Shown: positions 35,669 to 44,418 of the stretch, piece by piece | Numbering within the stretch: position 1 is the stretch's first letter | Layout: every line of letters starts with the position of its first letter | Assembly (NCBI RefSeq): GCF_004804275.1 | Contig: NZ_STGI01000001.1 | Coordinates: 558,001 to 622,000 of the forward strand | DNA: 64,000 bases | Direction: 5' to 3' | Source of the DNA: Herbaspirillum sp. ST 5-3 | Lineage (GTDB): Bacteria > Pseudomonadota > Gammaproteobacteria > Burkholderiales > Burkholderiaceae_D | Translations under genes and position numbers: made by a program | Notes under the pieces: model-generated | The model's input: the letters and a program-made list of their open reading frames with translations, nothing else | Database searches by the model: none | Told to the model about the DNA's origin: nothing

Positions 35669-38653
35669 ATGAGAAAGCTGGATGAAACAGTCCGGGTCAT
35701 CGCCGAACTTATCGGGCTGACGCAGGATGACATCGCGGAGCGCAAGGCTTTTCTCGAGTTCGGCCAACACGACAGCGACCAGCTGCGCACGCTTCATCTC
35801 CCGATGGTGCAGGCGCAGGATGCGCTCGCAGAAAATTTCTACAGCTTCCTGCTGAAGTTCCCGCCCCTCAAGGAACTCCTTCCCGATATCGAGGCGATGA
35901 GCCGGCTCAGGCAGGCGCACAATCGCTATTTTTCCCAGCTTACCGAGGGGGAGTACGGGCAGGAGTATATCCAGAACCGTGTGCGTGTCGGCATCGTGCA
36001 CAACAACATCGGGCTGGACGCGAAATGGTATATCGGCGCTTACCGGAAATACCTCGCGGCGATGGCGCCGATCCTCTGGGAGTTGCTGGATTGCGATCCG
36101 GTGAAATTCTTCGCAAGCTTTGATGCGCTGCTGAAGATAGTGTTTCTGGACATGGGCCTGGCCATCGAAACCTACTTCGAAATCAATCACCAGGTGACGT
36201 CGCAGCACAAGAAATTCGCCGAACAGATGATCGCTGCATTGCCGTCCGGCGTCATGGTCGTCGATACACAACATCGGGTGCGCACAATCAATCGCGTCAT
36301 GCGCGCCATATGCGGACTGGAAGCCGACAGCGATGTGGTGGGACAGCCCTTGCACGCTCTCATCCAGAGCCCTCAGCTGCTGGAATGCATCACGCCGCCG
36401 CTGGTGGCGCGCAAGCTCGTGCTGTTCCTGCCTTCCGCCGCCGCTTCAAGGCATATTGAATTCATGATTTCAGAGACCTTGCTGGACGACGAAACCTTGT
36501 GGCTTCTGGTCGCGCAGGATGTCACGCAGCGGGTCTGTGCCGAAGAGGAGTGGAGACGGTTCAGGCTTGGCATGGAGCACTCCACCGACGCCATCTACGT
36601 GGTTGACCGAGCCAGCATGCGGATTGTCGATGTCAATGCAACCGCTTGCGAAATGCTGGGTTACACCCGCGACGAGATGCTGCAGTTGGCTCCGCATGAC
36701 ACACGCGTCGGTGCCAGCGGTGACAAGCTGGCCGAATACTATGACGAGATCGTGTTCAGCGCCACCAAATACGCCGTCGCGAAAAGCATGCTGCGGCATA
36801 AGGATGGCTCGCACTTGCCGGTTGAGGTGCATCTGAGAGCATTGCAGTCGGGCGGCCGTCACATCGTGGTGGCACTGATCAAGAACATGACCGAACGCCT
36901 GCAGGCAGAGGAAGCCCTGCGCGTGAGCGAAGAGCGTTTCATCGCCACATTCAATCAGGCTGCCGTCGGGTTGGCCCATGCAAGCATCGACGGCCGTTGG
37001 GCGCGCGCCAATCAAAAACTGCTGCAGATCACCGGTTATTCCGAAGAAGAACTTCTGAAGCTGACAGTATTCGAAATAACCCACCCCGATGACCTGGAAA
37101 CGTCGCGAACGCTGATTCGGCGCACGCTGGCCGGAGAATTGCAGAATTACTCCTGCCAAAAACGCTATCGTCGCAAGGGCGGCAACTATGTCTGGGTCAC
37201 CGTGTCGGTCTCGCTGGTGTTCGATTCTGATGGCGCGCCGGGTTATTTCATCGCCGCGGTTGAAGACATTTCGCTGCGCAAGCGCATGGAGCAGGAGCTG
37301 CAGTTTTCTGCCTATCACGACGCCCTCACCGCGCTTCCCAACCGGGCCTTGCTGCAGGACCGGCTTTCGCAGGCAATTGCTGATGCCCGCAGCGCGCAGC
37401 GACATGTCGCGGTGATGATGATCGACCTGGACCGCTTCAAGAACATCAACGACAGCCTGGGACATGATGTCGGCGACCAGGTGATTGTCGAATGCGGCCG
37501 CCGCCTGAACCTCAATACTCGACGTGGCGACACTGTGGCGCGGCTGGGCGGCGACGAGTTTGTGGTGATTCTGGCCGATGTCGGCCATGAGGAAGATATC
37601 GCCCGCCTGGCGCAGCAGACGCTGCTGTCGCTTGCGGAACCGGTCGTCGTCATGGGGCAGGAGCTCTACACGAGTGGCAGTATCGGGATCAGCCTGTATC
37701 CGAAGGACGGCAGCGACGGCCCTGCCTTGCTGCAAAACGCCGACATGGCGATGTATCAGGCAAAGGAACGAGGCGGCAATAGCTTCCAGTTCTATGCGCA
37801 CGAGATGAACGCAAGGGTGCTGGAGCGCCTGCAACTGGATGCGCGTCTGCGTCGCGCGCTCGAATACAACGAGTTCATCCTGCATTACCAGCCGCAAGTC
37901 GATATTGCCACCGGCAGGATCGTCGGCGTCGAAGCCCTAATACGCTGGCAGCCGCAGGACGGCCCGATGGTCCCGCCGAATCATTTCATTCCGATTGCGG
38001 AAGAGACCGGCCTGATCGTTCCCATTGGCGAATGGGTATTGCGCACTGCGTGCGCGCAAAGCCGGGCGTGGCAACGCGCCGGCCTGCCCGCCATCCGAAC
38101 CGCGGTGAACCTGTCGGCCCGCCAGTTCGGGCGGCAGGACATCGTCAAGCTCGTCGCGCAGGTATTGCTTGAAACTGGGTGCAGTCCAGCCGCACTGGAG
38201 CTGGAGATCACAGAAAGCGTGATCATGAAGAATGCCGAAGCCGGCGTTGAAACGTTGAGCCGGTTGAGCGAAATGGGCGTCAGCCTGTCGATCGACGATT
38301 TCGGAACCGGGTATTCAAGCTTGAGTTATCTGCATCGCTTCCCCATCCATACCCTCAAGATCGACCGCTCCTTCATCGGCGACATCATGAGCCCCGAGGA
38401 CGAGGCACCGATTGCCAAGGCAGTCATCCTGCTGGCACATAGCATGAACCTGCGGGTGATCGCGGAAGGCGTGGAAACGGAGGAGCAGTTGTCGTTTCTG
38501 CGTCGCCATCACTGCGATCAGATCCAGGGATACTACTTCAGCCGTCCGGTACCGCCGGCGCAGATTGAGGACCTGTTGCAGGCGAATCAGGCACTCAGCG
38601 AAACGGCCCTGGAGAAAGAAGGTAGGAACCAGGAAAATGTGTCGGAGAATTAG
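35669..38653 (+). CDS. Globin-coupled sensor with PAS domains, GGDEF and EAL
   Basis: 994 residues, cytosolic. N-terminal protoglobin domain (about 5-165) with the proximal haem His111 in RVRVGIVHNNIGL. Then PAS-like regions (about 190-285, 290-405, 410-530), GGDEF with intact GGDEF at 627-631, and EAL with intact EAL at 755-757 plus ITESVIM and DDFGTGYSSLSYLHRFPI. It could both make and degrade c-di-GMP in response to O2, CO or NO. The start at 35669 has SD AAGGAGG; in-frame upstream starts are poor. The globin N-terminus (DIAERKAFLEF) resembles that of the stressosome RsbR in this window (EIRERKEFLEF). Confidence 0.93.
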   Translation: MRKLDETVRVIAELIGLTQDDIAERKAFLEFGQHDSDQLRTLHLPMVQAQDALAENFYSFLLKFPPLKELLPDIEAMSRLRQAHNRYFSQLTEGEYGQEYIQNRVRVGIVHNNIGLDAKWYIGAYRKYLAAMAPILWELLDCDPVKFFASFDALLKIVFLDMGLAIETYFEINHQVTSQHKKFAEQMIAALPSGVMVVDTQHRVRTINRVMRAICGLEADSDVVGQPLHALIQSPQLLECITPPLVARKLVLFLPSAAASRHIEFMISETLLDDETLWLLVAQDVTQRVCAEEEWRRFRLGMEHSTDAIYVVDRASMRIVDVNATACEMLGYTRDEMLQLAPHDTRVGASGDKLAEYYDEIVFSATKYAVAKSMLRHKDGSHLPVEVHLRALQSGGRHIVVALIKNMTERLQAEEALRVSEERFIATFNQAAVGLAHASIDGRWARANQKLLQITGYSEEELLKLTVFEITHPDDLETSRTLIRRTLAGELQNYSCQKRYRRKGGNYVWVTVSVSLVFDSDGAPGYFIAAVEDISLRKRMEQELQFSAYHDALTALPNRALLQDRLSQAIADARSAQRHVAVMMIDLDRFKNINDSLGHDVGDQVIVECGRRLNLNTRRGDTVARLGGDEFVVILADVGHEEDIARLAQQTLLSLAEPVVVMGQELYTSGSIGISLYPKDGSDGPALLQNADMAMYQAKERGGNSFQFYAHEMNARVLERLQLDARLRRALEYNEFILHYQPQVDIATGRIVGVEALIRWQPQDGPMVPPNHFIPIAEETGLIVPIGEWVLRTACAQSRAWQRAGLPAIRTAVNLSARQFGRQDIVKLVAQVLLETGCSPAALELEITESVIMKNAEAGVETLSRLSEMGVSLSIDDFGTGYSSLSYLHRFPIHTLKIDRSFIGDIMSPEDEAPIAKAVILLAHSMNLRVIAEGVETEEQLSFLRRHHCDQIQGYYFSRPVPPAQIEDLLQANQALSETALEKEGRNQENVSEN

Positions 38654-38670
38654 CTTGCCTACTGGCTGAA

Positions 38671-39090
38671 TCAGCCGAGCGCAATCCCGGCCTTGCCCCG
38701 CATTGCCTTGACCCTGCCGCGCAGGGTTTTCGCCTCGAGCCGCTTCTTCTGCGACACACGCGTGGGCTTGGTTGCTTGCCGCACCGGCGGCAATACCGTG
38801 ACGCTGGCAACCAGGTCGTGCAGGCGACGCAGTGCCTCTTCCCTGTTCTTCTCCTGGCTGCGATGGGTTTGCGCCTTGATGATCACCACGCCGTCCTTGG
38901 TGATGCGCTGGTCGTGCAGCTTGAGCAGCCGATGCTTGATCGGATCGGGCAAGGAGGAAGCCTGGATATCGAAGCGCAGGTGAATGGCGCTGGAGACCTT
39001 GTTGACGTTCTGGCCACCCGCGCCCTGCGCCCTGACTGCGGTCAGTTCGACTTCGTCTTCTGGTACGGTGAGTGGATGAACGATGCTCAT
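38671..39090 (-). CDS. arfB: Alternative ribosome-rescue factor B
   Basis: 139-residue peptidyl-tRNA hydrolase that frees stalled ribosomes. The catalytic GGQ is in VRAQGAGGQNVNKVSSAIHL. TKDGVVIIKAQTHRSQEKNR and a Lys/Arg-rich C-terminal tail (QKKRLEAKTLRGRVKAMRGK) that enters the empty mRNA channel are present. It ends 17 bp from the stop of the GGDEF-EAL gene. Normal length for the family. Confidence 0.93.
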   Translation of the reverse strand: MSIVHPLTVPEDEVELTAVRAQGAGGQNVNKVSSAIHLRFDIQASSLPDPIKHRLLKLHDQRITKDGVVIIKAQTHRSQEKNREEALRRLHDLVASVTVLPPVRQATKPTRVSQKKRLEAKTLRGRVKAMRGKAGIALG

Positions 39091-39126
39091 GATCCGTGCA
39101 ATGAATGTATCGCGCGCCCGCTGCCG

Positions 39127-39324
39127 TCAGGCGTGCGAGCCTTGCGTATCCTTCACTTGCCGCTGCCTCTCCTCCCATGCGGCAAGTGCGGTGCGGTAGC
39201 GTTCGAGCTCCTGTGCGTACAAATCGAAGATGCAGGGTTCGCATCCGCTGCGGCAGCATTCCTCGTCGCCGGGTTTCTCGGGCGGGACAGGCGGCGCGTC
39301 ATTCTGTGCTGAAAAATCTGGCAT
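39127..39324 (-). CDS. Oxidoreductase-like Cys-rich small protein
   Basis: 65 residues. PPEKPGDEECCRSGCEPCIF followed by DLYAQELERYRTALAAWEER matches the short oxidoreductase-like domain family, known from N-terminal parts of some oxidoreductases and mitochondrial proteins. The four Cys may bind metal. Start chosen at 39324 (MPDFSAQNDAPP); an upstream frame adds no family residues. It is 36 bp upstream of arfB and probably cotranscribed with it. Confidence 0.72.
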   Translation of the reverse strand: MPDFSAQNDAPPVPPEKPGDEECCRSGCEPCIFDLYAQELERYRTALAAWEERQRQVKDTQGSHA

Positions 39325-39511
39325 GGCAAAAAACAAAATGGGTTTCCGCCAAGTGTAACGCGCATCGCGGTAACCTGCCGCGTCTTGCAGAAACAATCAC
39401 ATTGTCGATTCGTCATACCCGGCTTGCCCTCGATAATCGGGCGCGATGCCTCGGAGGAAGGTAGAATTCGTCCGTCGCGCAACGCGGCAACGCTTCCAAA
39501 CGAGATTCCCG

Positions 39512-39955
39512 ATGGCCCGCCTGAAACTAGAATTCCCTGAACACCAGTACTACTACTCCACGCAGCTGACGGTGCGTGTGACCGATATCAACGGCGCCAA
39601 CCACCTTGGCAACGACTCGATGATTTCGATGATTTCCGAGGCACGCGCCCGCTTCCTGTTCGAGTTCGGCATCGAGGAAAATCGTGGAGACGGCGTCGGC
39701 ATCATCGTGACCGACCTTGCCACCACCTACAAGACCGAAGCGCATGCGCGCGACCACTTGCTGTTCGAGGTCGGCGTGATGGATTTCAACAAGTACGGCG
39801 GCGACATCACCTTCCGCATCACCCGCCCTGCGGATGGCGCGCTGGTGGCGATGGCCAAGTCGGGATTCGTGTTCTTCAATTACAAGATGAAGAAAGTCGT
39901 TCCGATGCCAGAGGCGTTTCGCGACAAGTTCCCGAAGGTGAACTGGATCGGCTGA
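39512..39955 (+). CDS. Hotdog-fold acyl-CoA thioesterase (4HBT/YbgC-like)
   Basis: 147 residues. The fold starts with STQLTVRVTDINGANHLGND, corresponding to the TD...GHxNN catalytic segment of the YbgC/FadM group, and goes on with EARARFLFEFG and an edge strand DHLLFEVGVMDF. It should hydrolyse a cytosolic acyl-CoA; chain length cannot be told. It diverges from the small Cys protein and converges on the chalcone-isomerase-like gene across a shared hairpin. Confidence 0.82.
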   Translation: MARLKLEFPEHQYYYSTQLTVRVTDINGANHLGNDSMISMISEARARFLFEFGIEENRGDGVGIIVTDLATTYKTEAHARDHLLFEVGVMDFNKYGGDITFRITRPADGALVAMAKSGFVFFNYKMKKVVPMPEAFRDKFPKVNWIG

Positions 39956-39965
39956 AGAAGGAATG

Positions 39966-39990
39966 CCGGTGCGCGGCGGTGGCGCACCGG
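39966..39990. terminator. Bidirectional hairpin between convergent genes
   Basis: Perfect 9-bp stem CCGGTGCGC / GCGCACCGG with a 7-base loop, 11 bp past the thioesterase stop and 16 bp from the other. Confidence 0.65.
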
Positions 39991-40005
39991 TGTGCAGTGA
40001 CTGGA

Positions 40006-40590
40006 TTAATTGCCGCCGATCAAGGCCTGTTTCAGGCTGCTGTCGGCCGGCTTCTCGCCCAGCCAGATTTTCAGGAAGGCATTGTAGAAGGCGATGTCGG
40101 GAAGAACTTCGCCGACCGGCTTGTCGTTCACCAGCACATGCATGCCGGACCCCGGCACCCAGTCATTGGTGATGGTGTCGCCCGCCTTCAAGGCCGGAAT
40201 GGCGGCAAAGATCTCGCCCATCTTCATGGTCTGATTGACGAATTTGGCCTTTTCCGTCTTGTCGGAATTCTTGTTCAGACCGTCCATGAAAGCCTGCCCC
40301 ATTTCTTCGCTGTTGATGTCGCGTACCAGCACCAGGCGCATGCGGCGCGGACCGTTCGACGCCAGGATGTCGGGCACGGTTTTCTTTTTCTCGGTCAGGT
40401 ACAGGCCGGCCACATAGACCTTGAAGATGGCCCAGCTGCGCACCCCGGCGCCGTTCAGTTTCAGCTCCTGGTTCGCCACGCGTACGCTGTCGGGCAGCTT
40501 GACGCCGGCGACCTCCGCGGCAATCACATTCTGACTCAGTCCTGCCACCAGGCACCCGAGGGCCAGCAGCCACTTGATGCGCTTGCTCAT
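40006..40590 (-). CDS. Exported chalcone-isomerase-like protein
   Basis: 194 residues with a signal peptide ending SQNVIAA. The body has the chalcone-isomerase-like fold: VAGVKLPDSVRVANQELKLNGAGVR (two adjoining parts), KVYVAGLYLTEKKKTVPDIL, RMRLVLVRDINSEEM, and WLGEKPADSSLKQALIGG at the end. Bacterial members of this family are periplasmic, are not flavonoid enzymes as far as known, and may bind fatty acids. The next gene in its direction is none; it is a single-gene unit. Confidence 0.82.
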   Translation of the reverse strand: MSKRIKWLLALGCLVAGLSQNVIAAEVAGVKLPDSVRVANQELKLNGAGVRSWAIFKVYVAGLYLTEKKKTVPDILASNGPRRMRLVLVRDINSEEMGQAFMDGLNKNSDKTEKAKFVNQTMKMGEIFAAIPALKAGDTITNDWVPGSGMHVLVNDKPVGEVLPDIAFYNAFLKIWLGEKPADSSLKQALIGGN

Positions 40591-40643
40591 TGTCTTGCTC
40601 CTTCGTGAAATTATTTATATGAATCGAGCTTGCTCTGAGTACC

Positions 40644-42341
40644 TCAGAACTCCTCCCAATCGTCTTTGTTGTCGAGTGCTGGCACGCGGGGTACCGCCGC
40701 CAGTTTTTTCACCTTCGCTTGCGCCCGCGCTTGTGCCGCCGGCGCCGAGATATTGGTCGCAAGGCTGCGGCCGACCTGATCCGCGACGGCCAGCGCGCCG
40801 TCGATCTTGAACACGCTGACCAGTTGCGCGAGGCTGCCCGCCTGGTTCTGCATGGTTTCCGCCGATGCCGCGGCCTCTTCGACCAGTGCCGCGTTTTCCT
40901 GCGTCACGCTGTCCATCTGCACGATCGCATGATTGACTTGCTCGATGCCGGCGCGCTGCTCCTCGCTGGCCGCGGTGATCTCATGCATGATGTCGGTCAC
41001 GCGCCTGACGCTGGCCACCACTTCGTCCATCGTCGCGCCGGCCTGGCCGACCAGCTTGCTGCCTTCTGCCACCTTGTCGACCGAATCGCCGATGAGCGTC
41101 TTGATCTCCTTTGCCGCCGAGGCCGAACGCTGCGCGAGGTTGCGCACTTCGCTTGCCACCACCGCGAAGCCGCGTCCCTGTTCGCCGGCGCGCGCGGCTT
41201 CCACCGCCGCGTTGAGTGCCAGGATGTTGGTCTGGAAGGCGATGCCGTCGATCACGGCAATGATGTCGACGATCTTGCGCGAGGAAGCGTTGATTGAGCC
41301 CATGGTTTGCACCACTTGCGACACCACGGCGCCGCCCTTCTCCGCCACTTCGGATGCGGACGCGGCAAGCTGGTTCGCCTGCCGCGCGTTTTCGGCGTTC
41401 TGCCGCACGGTGCCGGTCAGCGTTCCCATCGATGCCGCAGTCTGCTGCAGCGCACTGGCCTGCTCCTGGGTATGACTGGACAAATCCATGTTGCCGCTCG
41501 CCATCTCGCGCGAAGCGGAGGCCATCGTCTCCGCACCGGCCCGCACCTCGCCGACGATCTTCGACAGGCTCTCATGCATGTCCTTGAGCGCTTGCATGAG
41601 CTGACCGGTTTCATCCTGCGTGGTGATGCGGATATCGCTGGTCAGGTCGCCATCGGCCACCCGCTTGGCGATCGTCACCGCTTCGGTCAGCGGCGCGGTG
41701 ATCCTGCGCGTCGTCAGGAAGCCGACCAGCACGCTGAGCACACTCGCCACCGCGGCCAGCAGCAGGATCAGGTAGCCGGTGCCATGCGCGGCCTCGGTCG
41801 ACATTTCGCCGGCCTGTTCCATCTCGCCATGCTGATATTTGATGAAGGCATCGAGCTGCTCGAAGTACTTGGTCTGCAGCGGCCGCACCGAGAACATCAG
41901 CTTCACCATCGCATCGTCTTTCTTGTCCTCGTTGACGAGGGCGACGAACTTGTTTTGCGCCGGGACGAACTTGTCGCGCAGCTCGACGATCGCCTTGAGG
42001 TGGGCACGTCCCTGTTCGTTCGTGATGCTCTTCTGCAAGCGGGCAATGGCCTCGTCCATGCTCTTGTTGCGCGCATCGATGTTGGCGAGTTCCTTCTTGA
42101 TCTGCCCGGCGTCGGCCATGATCAGCACATTGAGCATGCTGCGCACGCTTTCATTGAGCTCGGACTTGATGGTATTGGCGATGACCGTCTTGGGATAGCG
42201 GTCCTTGACCAGTGTGGCGATTTCACTGGTGAGGCTGTCGATCCGGACATAGGAAAGAGCCGCCAGCATGATTAACAGTACGGTAACGACGCCGAATGCG
42301 AGCGCCAGCCGCTGACCGATGCGCAATCTGCCGAGTTTCAT
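40644..42341 (-). CDS. Methyl-accepting chemotaxis protein (4HB type), copy 3
   Basis: 565 residues. TM1 about 12-32 (LAFGVVTVLLIMLAALSYV), a four-helix ligand domain, TM2 about 190-208, HAMP, and a hairpin with [20 protein letters not shown]. The C-terminus is DDWEEF. SD GGAGG is at the ATG; the 11-codon upstream extension is not needed. The promoter region contains a 22-bp perfect palindrome. The methylation helix QEQASALQQTAASMGTLTGT differs from the [10 protein letters not shown] of copies 1 and 2, so adaptation sites may differ. Confidence 0.93.
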   Translation of the reverse strand: MKLGRLRIGQRLALAFGVVTVLLIMLAALSYVRIDSLTSEIATLVKDRYPKTVIANTIKSELNESVRSMLNVLIMADAGQIKKELANIDARNKSMDEAIARLQKSITNEQGRAHLKAIVELRDKFVPAQNKFVALVNEDKKDDAMVKLMFSVRPLQTKYFEQLDAFIKYQHGEMEQAGEMSTEAAHGTGYLILLLAAVASVLSVLVGFLTTRRITAPLTEAVTIAKRVADGDLTSDIRITTQDETGQLMQALKDMHESLSKIVGEVRAGAETMASASREMASGNMDLSSHTQEQASALQQTAASMGTLTGTVRQNAENARQANQLAASASEVAEKGGAVVSQVVQTMGSINASSRKIVDIIAVIDGIAFQTNILALNAAVEAARAGEQGRGFAVVASEVRNLAQRSASAAKEIKTLIGDSVDKVAEGSKLVGQAGATMDEVVASVRRVTDIMHEITAASEEQRAGIEQVNHAIVQMDSVTQENAALVEEAAASAETMQNQAGSLAQLVSVFKIDGALAVADQVGRSLATNISAPAAQARAQAKVKKLAAVPRVPALDNKDDWEEF

Positions 42342-42478
42342 TTTGCCTCCGAGGCCCACTTTGGGAAGTGGCAAGTTTCAGGTCCGTCATGGACAAGCCT
42401 GCAGGAATGGTCTTTTTGTATTTGCCATTTCATCTATCCCTGCGATGATATTTCAGCGGAGCAATGCTCGGCAATGCG

Positions 42479-42500
42479 TTTATTGCCATATGGCAATAAA
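42479..42500. promoter_or_regulatory. Perfect 22-bp palindrome between the LysR-type and chemoreceptor genes
   Basis: Eleven-base arm TTTATTGCCAT and its exact complement meet without a spacer. ATTGCC/GCAAT motifs recur just before it (GCAATG at 42461 and 42471). Located 138 bp upstream of the chemoreceptor ATG and 66 bp past the LysR-type stop. Operator or loop-poor terminator; operator is favoured because the centre leaves no loop. Confidence 0.5.
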
Positions 42501-42565
42501 GTGAATCTTTACTCTAATTTTTGCTGCGCAGCAGCAGAGCAATGAGGAATGGCGCAGTCGCCGGA

Positions 42566-43474
42566 TCAGGCTGCAAAAACGCTGCTATGGCTGGCGTTGA
42601 GAATGGCTTCGACCGCAGGGTGCTTGATCTTGCGTTCATTGGAAATGGCGAAGAACTGCTCGCGCACCTGGGTCAGCTCGCCGACCGGCAGCGCGCCGAG
42701 CTGTTCCTTGACGTCATTGGCCAGGGCAGAGGGCGCGGGAAACAGGCCCATGCCGCTGCGGCCGAAGGTGTTCAGCAAGGCATTGTCGTCGAACTCGCCG
42801 ACCACGTCCGGGCGCACGTCGTGCGATTCAAACCAGTGGTCGATGCGCCCGCGCACCGCGTGATTGCGCGTGGGCAGCAAGAGCGGCGCGCCGGTCAGCC
42901 GTGAAGGGAAATCCGGCTGATAACGTTCGGCAAGCTCCGGCAAGCCGAACAGCATCAATTCGCTTTCCCCCAGCAAGTGGCTGAACACGCGCAAGGTGGT
43001 GCCCGACGGCACGGGACGGTCGGTCAATATGACGTCCAGCTTGTGCACCGACAACTCGCCGAGCAGCGATTCAAAATCGTCTTCATGGCATACCAGCTTG
43101 ACCTTGTTCGGCAGCTGCAGCGCGGCTTCCAGCAGGCGCGCCGCGGTCAACTTGGGCAGGGAATCGGACAGGCCGACCGTCAGGCGCATGGTGCGGCCGA
43201 TGTCCGGCTCGGTCAGCACCTCTTGCATCTGTTCGCCGAGCAGGAAGATCTGATCCGCATAGCTGAGCGCGACGCGACCGGCCTCGGTCAGGACCAGGCG
43301 GCGCCCCTGCGGCGCGAGCAGGGCCTTGCCGAGCGATTGTTCCAGCAGGGCAAGCTGTGCGCTGATGGTTTGGATTGCCACATCCAGCCGCTCGGCTGCG
43401 CGCGTGATGCTGCCCTCCTTGGCAACCACCCAGAAGTAATACAGATGCCGAAAGTTCAGGTTGGTGTTTTTCAT
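42566..43474 (-). CDS. LysR-type regulator, NhaR-like
   Basis: 302 residues. The HTH LNFRHLYYFWVVAKEGSITR and AAERLDVAIQTISAQLALLEQSLGKALL is that of the NhaR branch (YYFW, Q-rich recognition helix). The effector domain includes LTVGLSDSLPKLTAARLLEAAL and SGMGLFPAPSALANDV, also NhaR-like. NhaR of E. coli activates the Na+/H+ antiporter gene in response to Na+. No nhaA is here, so the target is unknown. Divergent from the BI-1 gene (178 bp), which it might control. Confidence 0.8.
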   Translation of the reverse strand: MKNTNLNFRHLYYFWVVAKEGSITRAAERLDVAIQTISAQLALLEQSLGKALLAPQGRRLVLTEAGRVALSYADQIFLLGEQMQEVLTEPDIGRTMRLTVGLSDSLPKLTAARLLEAALQLPNKVKLVCHEDDFESLLGELSVHKLDVILTDRPVPSGTTLRVFSHLLGESELMLFGLPELAERYQPDFPSRLTGAPLLLPTRNHAVRGRIDHWFESHDVRPDVVGEFDDNALLNTFGRSGMGLFPAPSALANDVKEQLGALPVGELTQVREQFFAISNERKIKHPAVEAILNASHSSVFAA

Positions 43475-43652
43475 GCTTCCGTTTTTACGAAGTATTTATC
43501 ATATTATCTTCGCTTTTTAAAACAAGGCAAGGCATTTATCCTTGCTGCGTAACTGAAACGGGAGGCGTCCCATGTGACCCGACTTTCCTGAGCGCGCCTG
43601 AGTGCGCGAAAAGGTTTGACTGTTTGAATACGCTTTATCGAAAGGATGCATC

Positions 43653-44342
43653 ATGAATGATCGTTACCAATCACTCCGCACGCAAGGTTTCGGCGCACGC
43701 GCCGCCACCACCGTGATCGACGTCGCGGCACATCGCGTGCTGCGCAATACCTACATGCTGCTGGCGATGACGCTGGGTTTCAGCGCGCTCACCGCCGGCG
43801 CGTCGGCCGCGCTGCGCCTGCCGCATCCCGGCATGCTGATCACGCTGGTCGGCTATTTCGGCCTGCTGTTCCTGGTCAACAAGTACCGCGACCGCGGGCT
43901 CGGCGTGGCGCTGGTGTTCGCGCTGACCGGCTTCATGGGCTATACGCTCGGCCCGGTCATCGGTCATTACCTGAACATGCCCAACGGCACGCAAACGGTG
44001 ATGATGGCGATGGGCGGCACGGCGGCGATCTTTCTCGGCCTGTCGGGCTACGCGCTGGTTTCAAAGCGTGACATGACCTTCATGGGCGGTTTTCTGACAG
44101 TGGGCGTGCTGGTTGCGTTCCTGGCTGGCCTGGCGGCGATCTTCTTCCAGGTTCCGGCGCTGTCGCTGGCCGTCTCGGCGGTGTTCGTCCTGCTGATGTC
44201 GGGCATGATCCTGTTCGAGACCAGCAACATCGTGCGCGGCGGCGAAACGAACTACGTGATGGCGACGCTGAGCCTGTATGTGTCGATCTTCAACCTGTTC
44301 ACCAGCCTGCTGCATCTGCTCGGCTTCGCCAATAACGAATAA
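43653..44342 (+). CDS. Bax inhibitor-1 family membrane protein (YccA/YbhL-like)
   Basis: 229 residues with seven TM helices. Family marks: VLRNTYMLLAMTLGFSALTA, GFMGYTLGPVIGHYL, the Asp-containing DMTFMGGFLTVG and FETSNIVRGGETNYVMATLS, with SLYVSIFNLFTSLLHLLG at the C-terminus. YccA of E. coli binds and restrains FtsH; others are Ca2+ leak channels. A strong terminator follows. Confidence 0.9.
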   Translation: MNDRYQSLRTQGFGARAATTVIDVAAHRVLRNTYMLLAMTLGFSALTAGASAALRLPHPGMLITLVGYFGLLFLVNKYRDRGLGVALVFALTGFMGYTLGPVIGHYLNMPNGTQTVMMAMGGTAAIFLGLSGYALVSKRDMTFMGGFLTVGVLVAFLAGLAAIFFQVPALSLAVSAVFVLLMSGMILFETSNIVRGGETNYVMATLSLYVSIFNLFTSLLHLLGFANNE

Positions 44343-44365
44343 GCGTGGCCGCTTGGCCATGCCAG

Positions 44366-44399
44366 AGGGTGTCGCGGTCTGGACACCCTCGTTTTTTTA
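44366..44399 (+). terminator. Rho-independent terminator of the BI-1 gene
   Basis: Stem GAGGGTGTC / GACACCCTC with an 8-base loop, followed by G and seven T. Textbook form. It ends 19 bp before the terC start, so terC needs read-through or a promoter within or before the hairpin. Confidence 0.93.
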
Positions 44400-44418
44400 A
44401 TCCCCGGAATACATCACC

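Noticed and set aside
44343-44418. Manganese (yybP-ykoY) riboswitch before terC
   Set aside because: Only 19 bp lie between the upstream terminator and the start codon, and none of the riboswitch core bases are recognisable.
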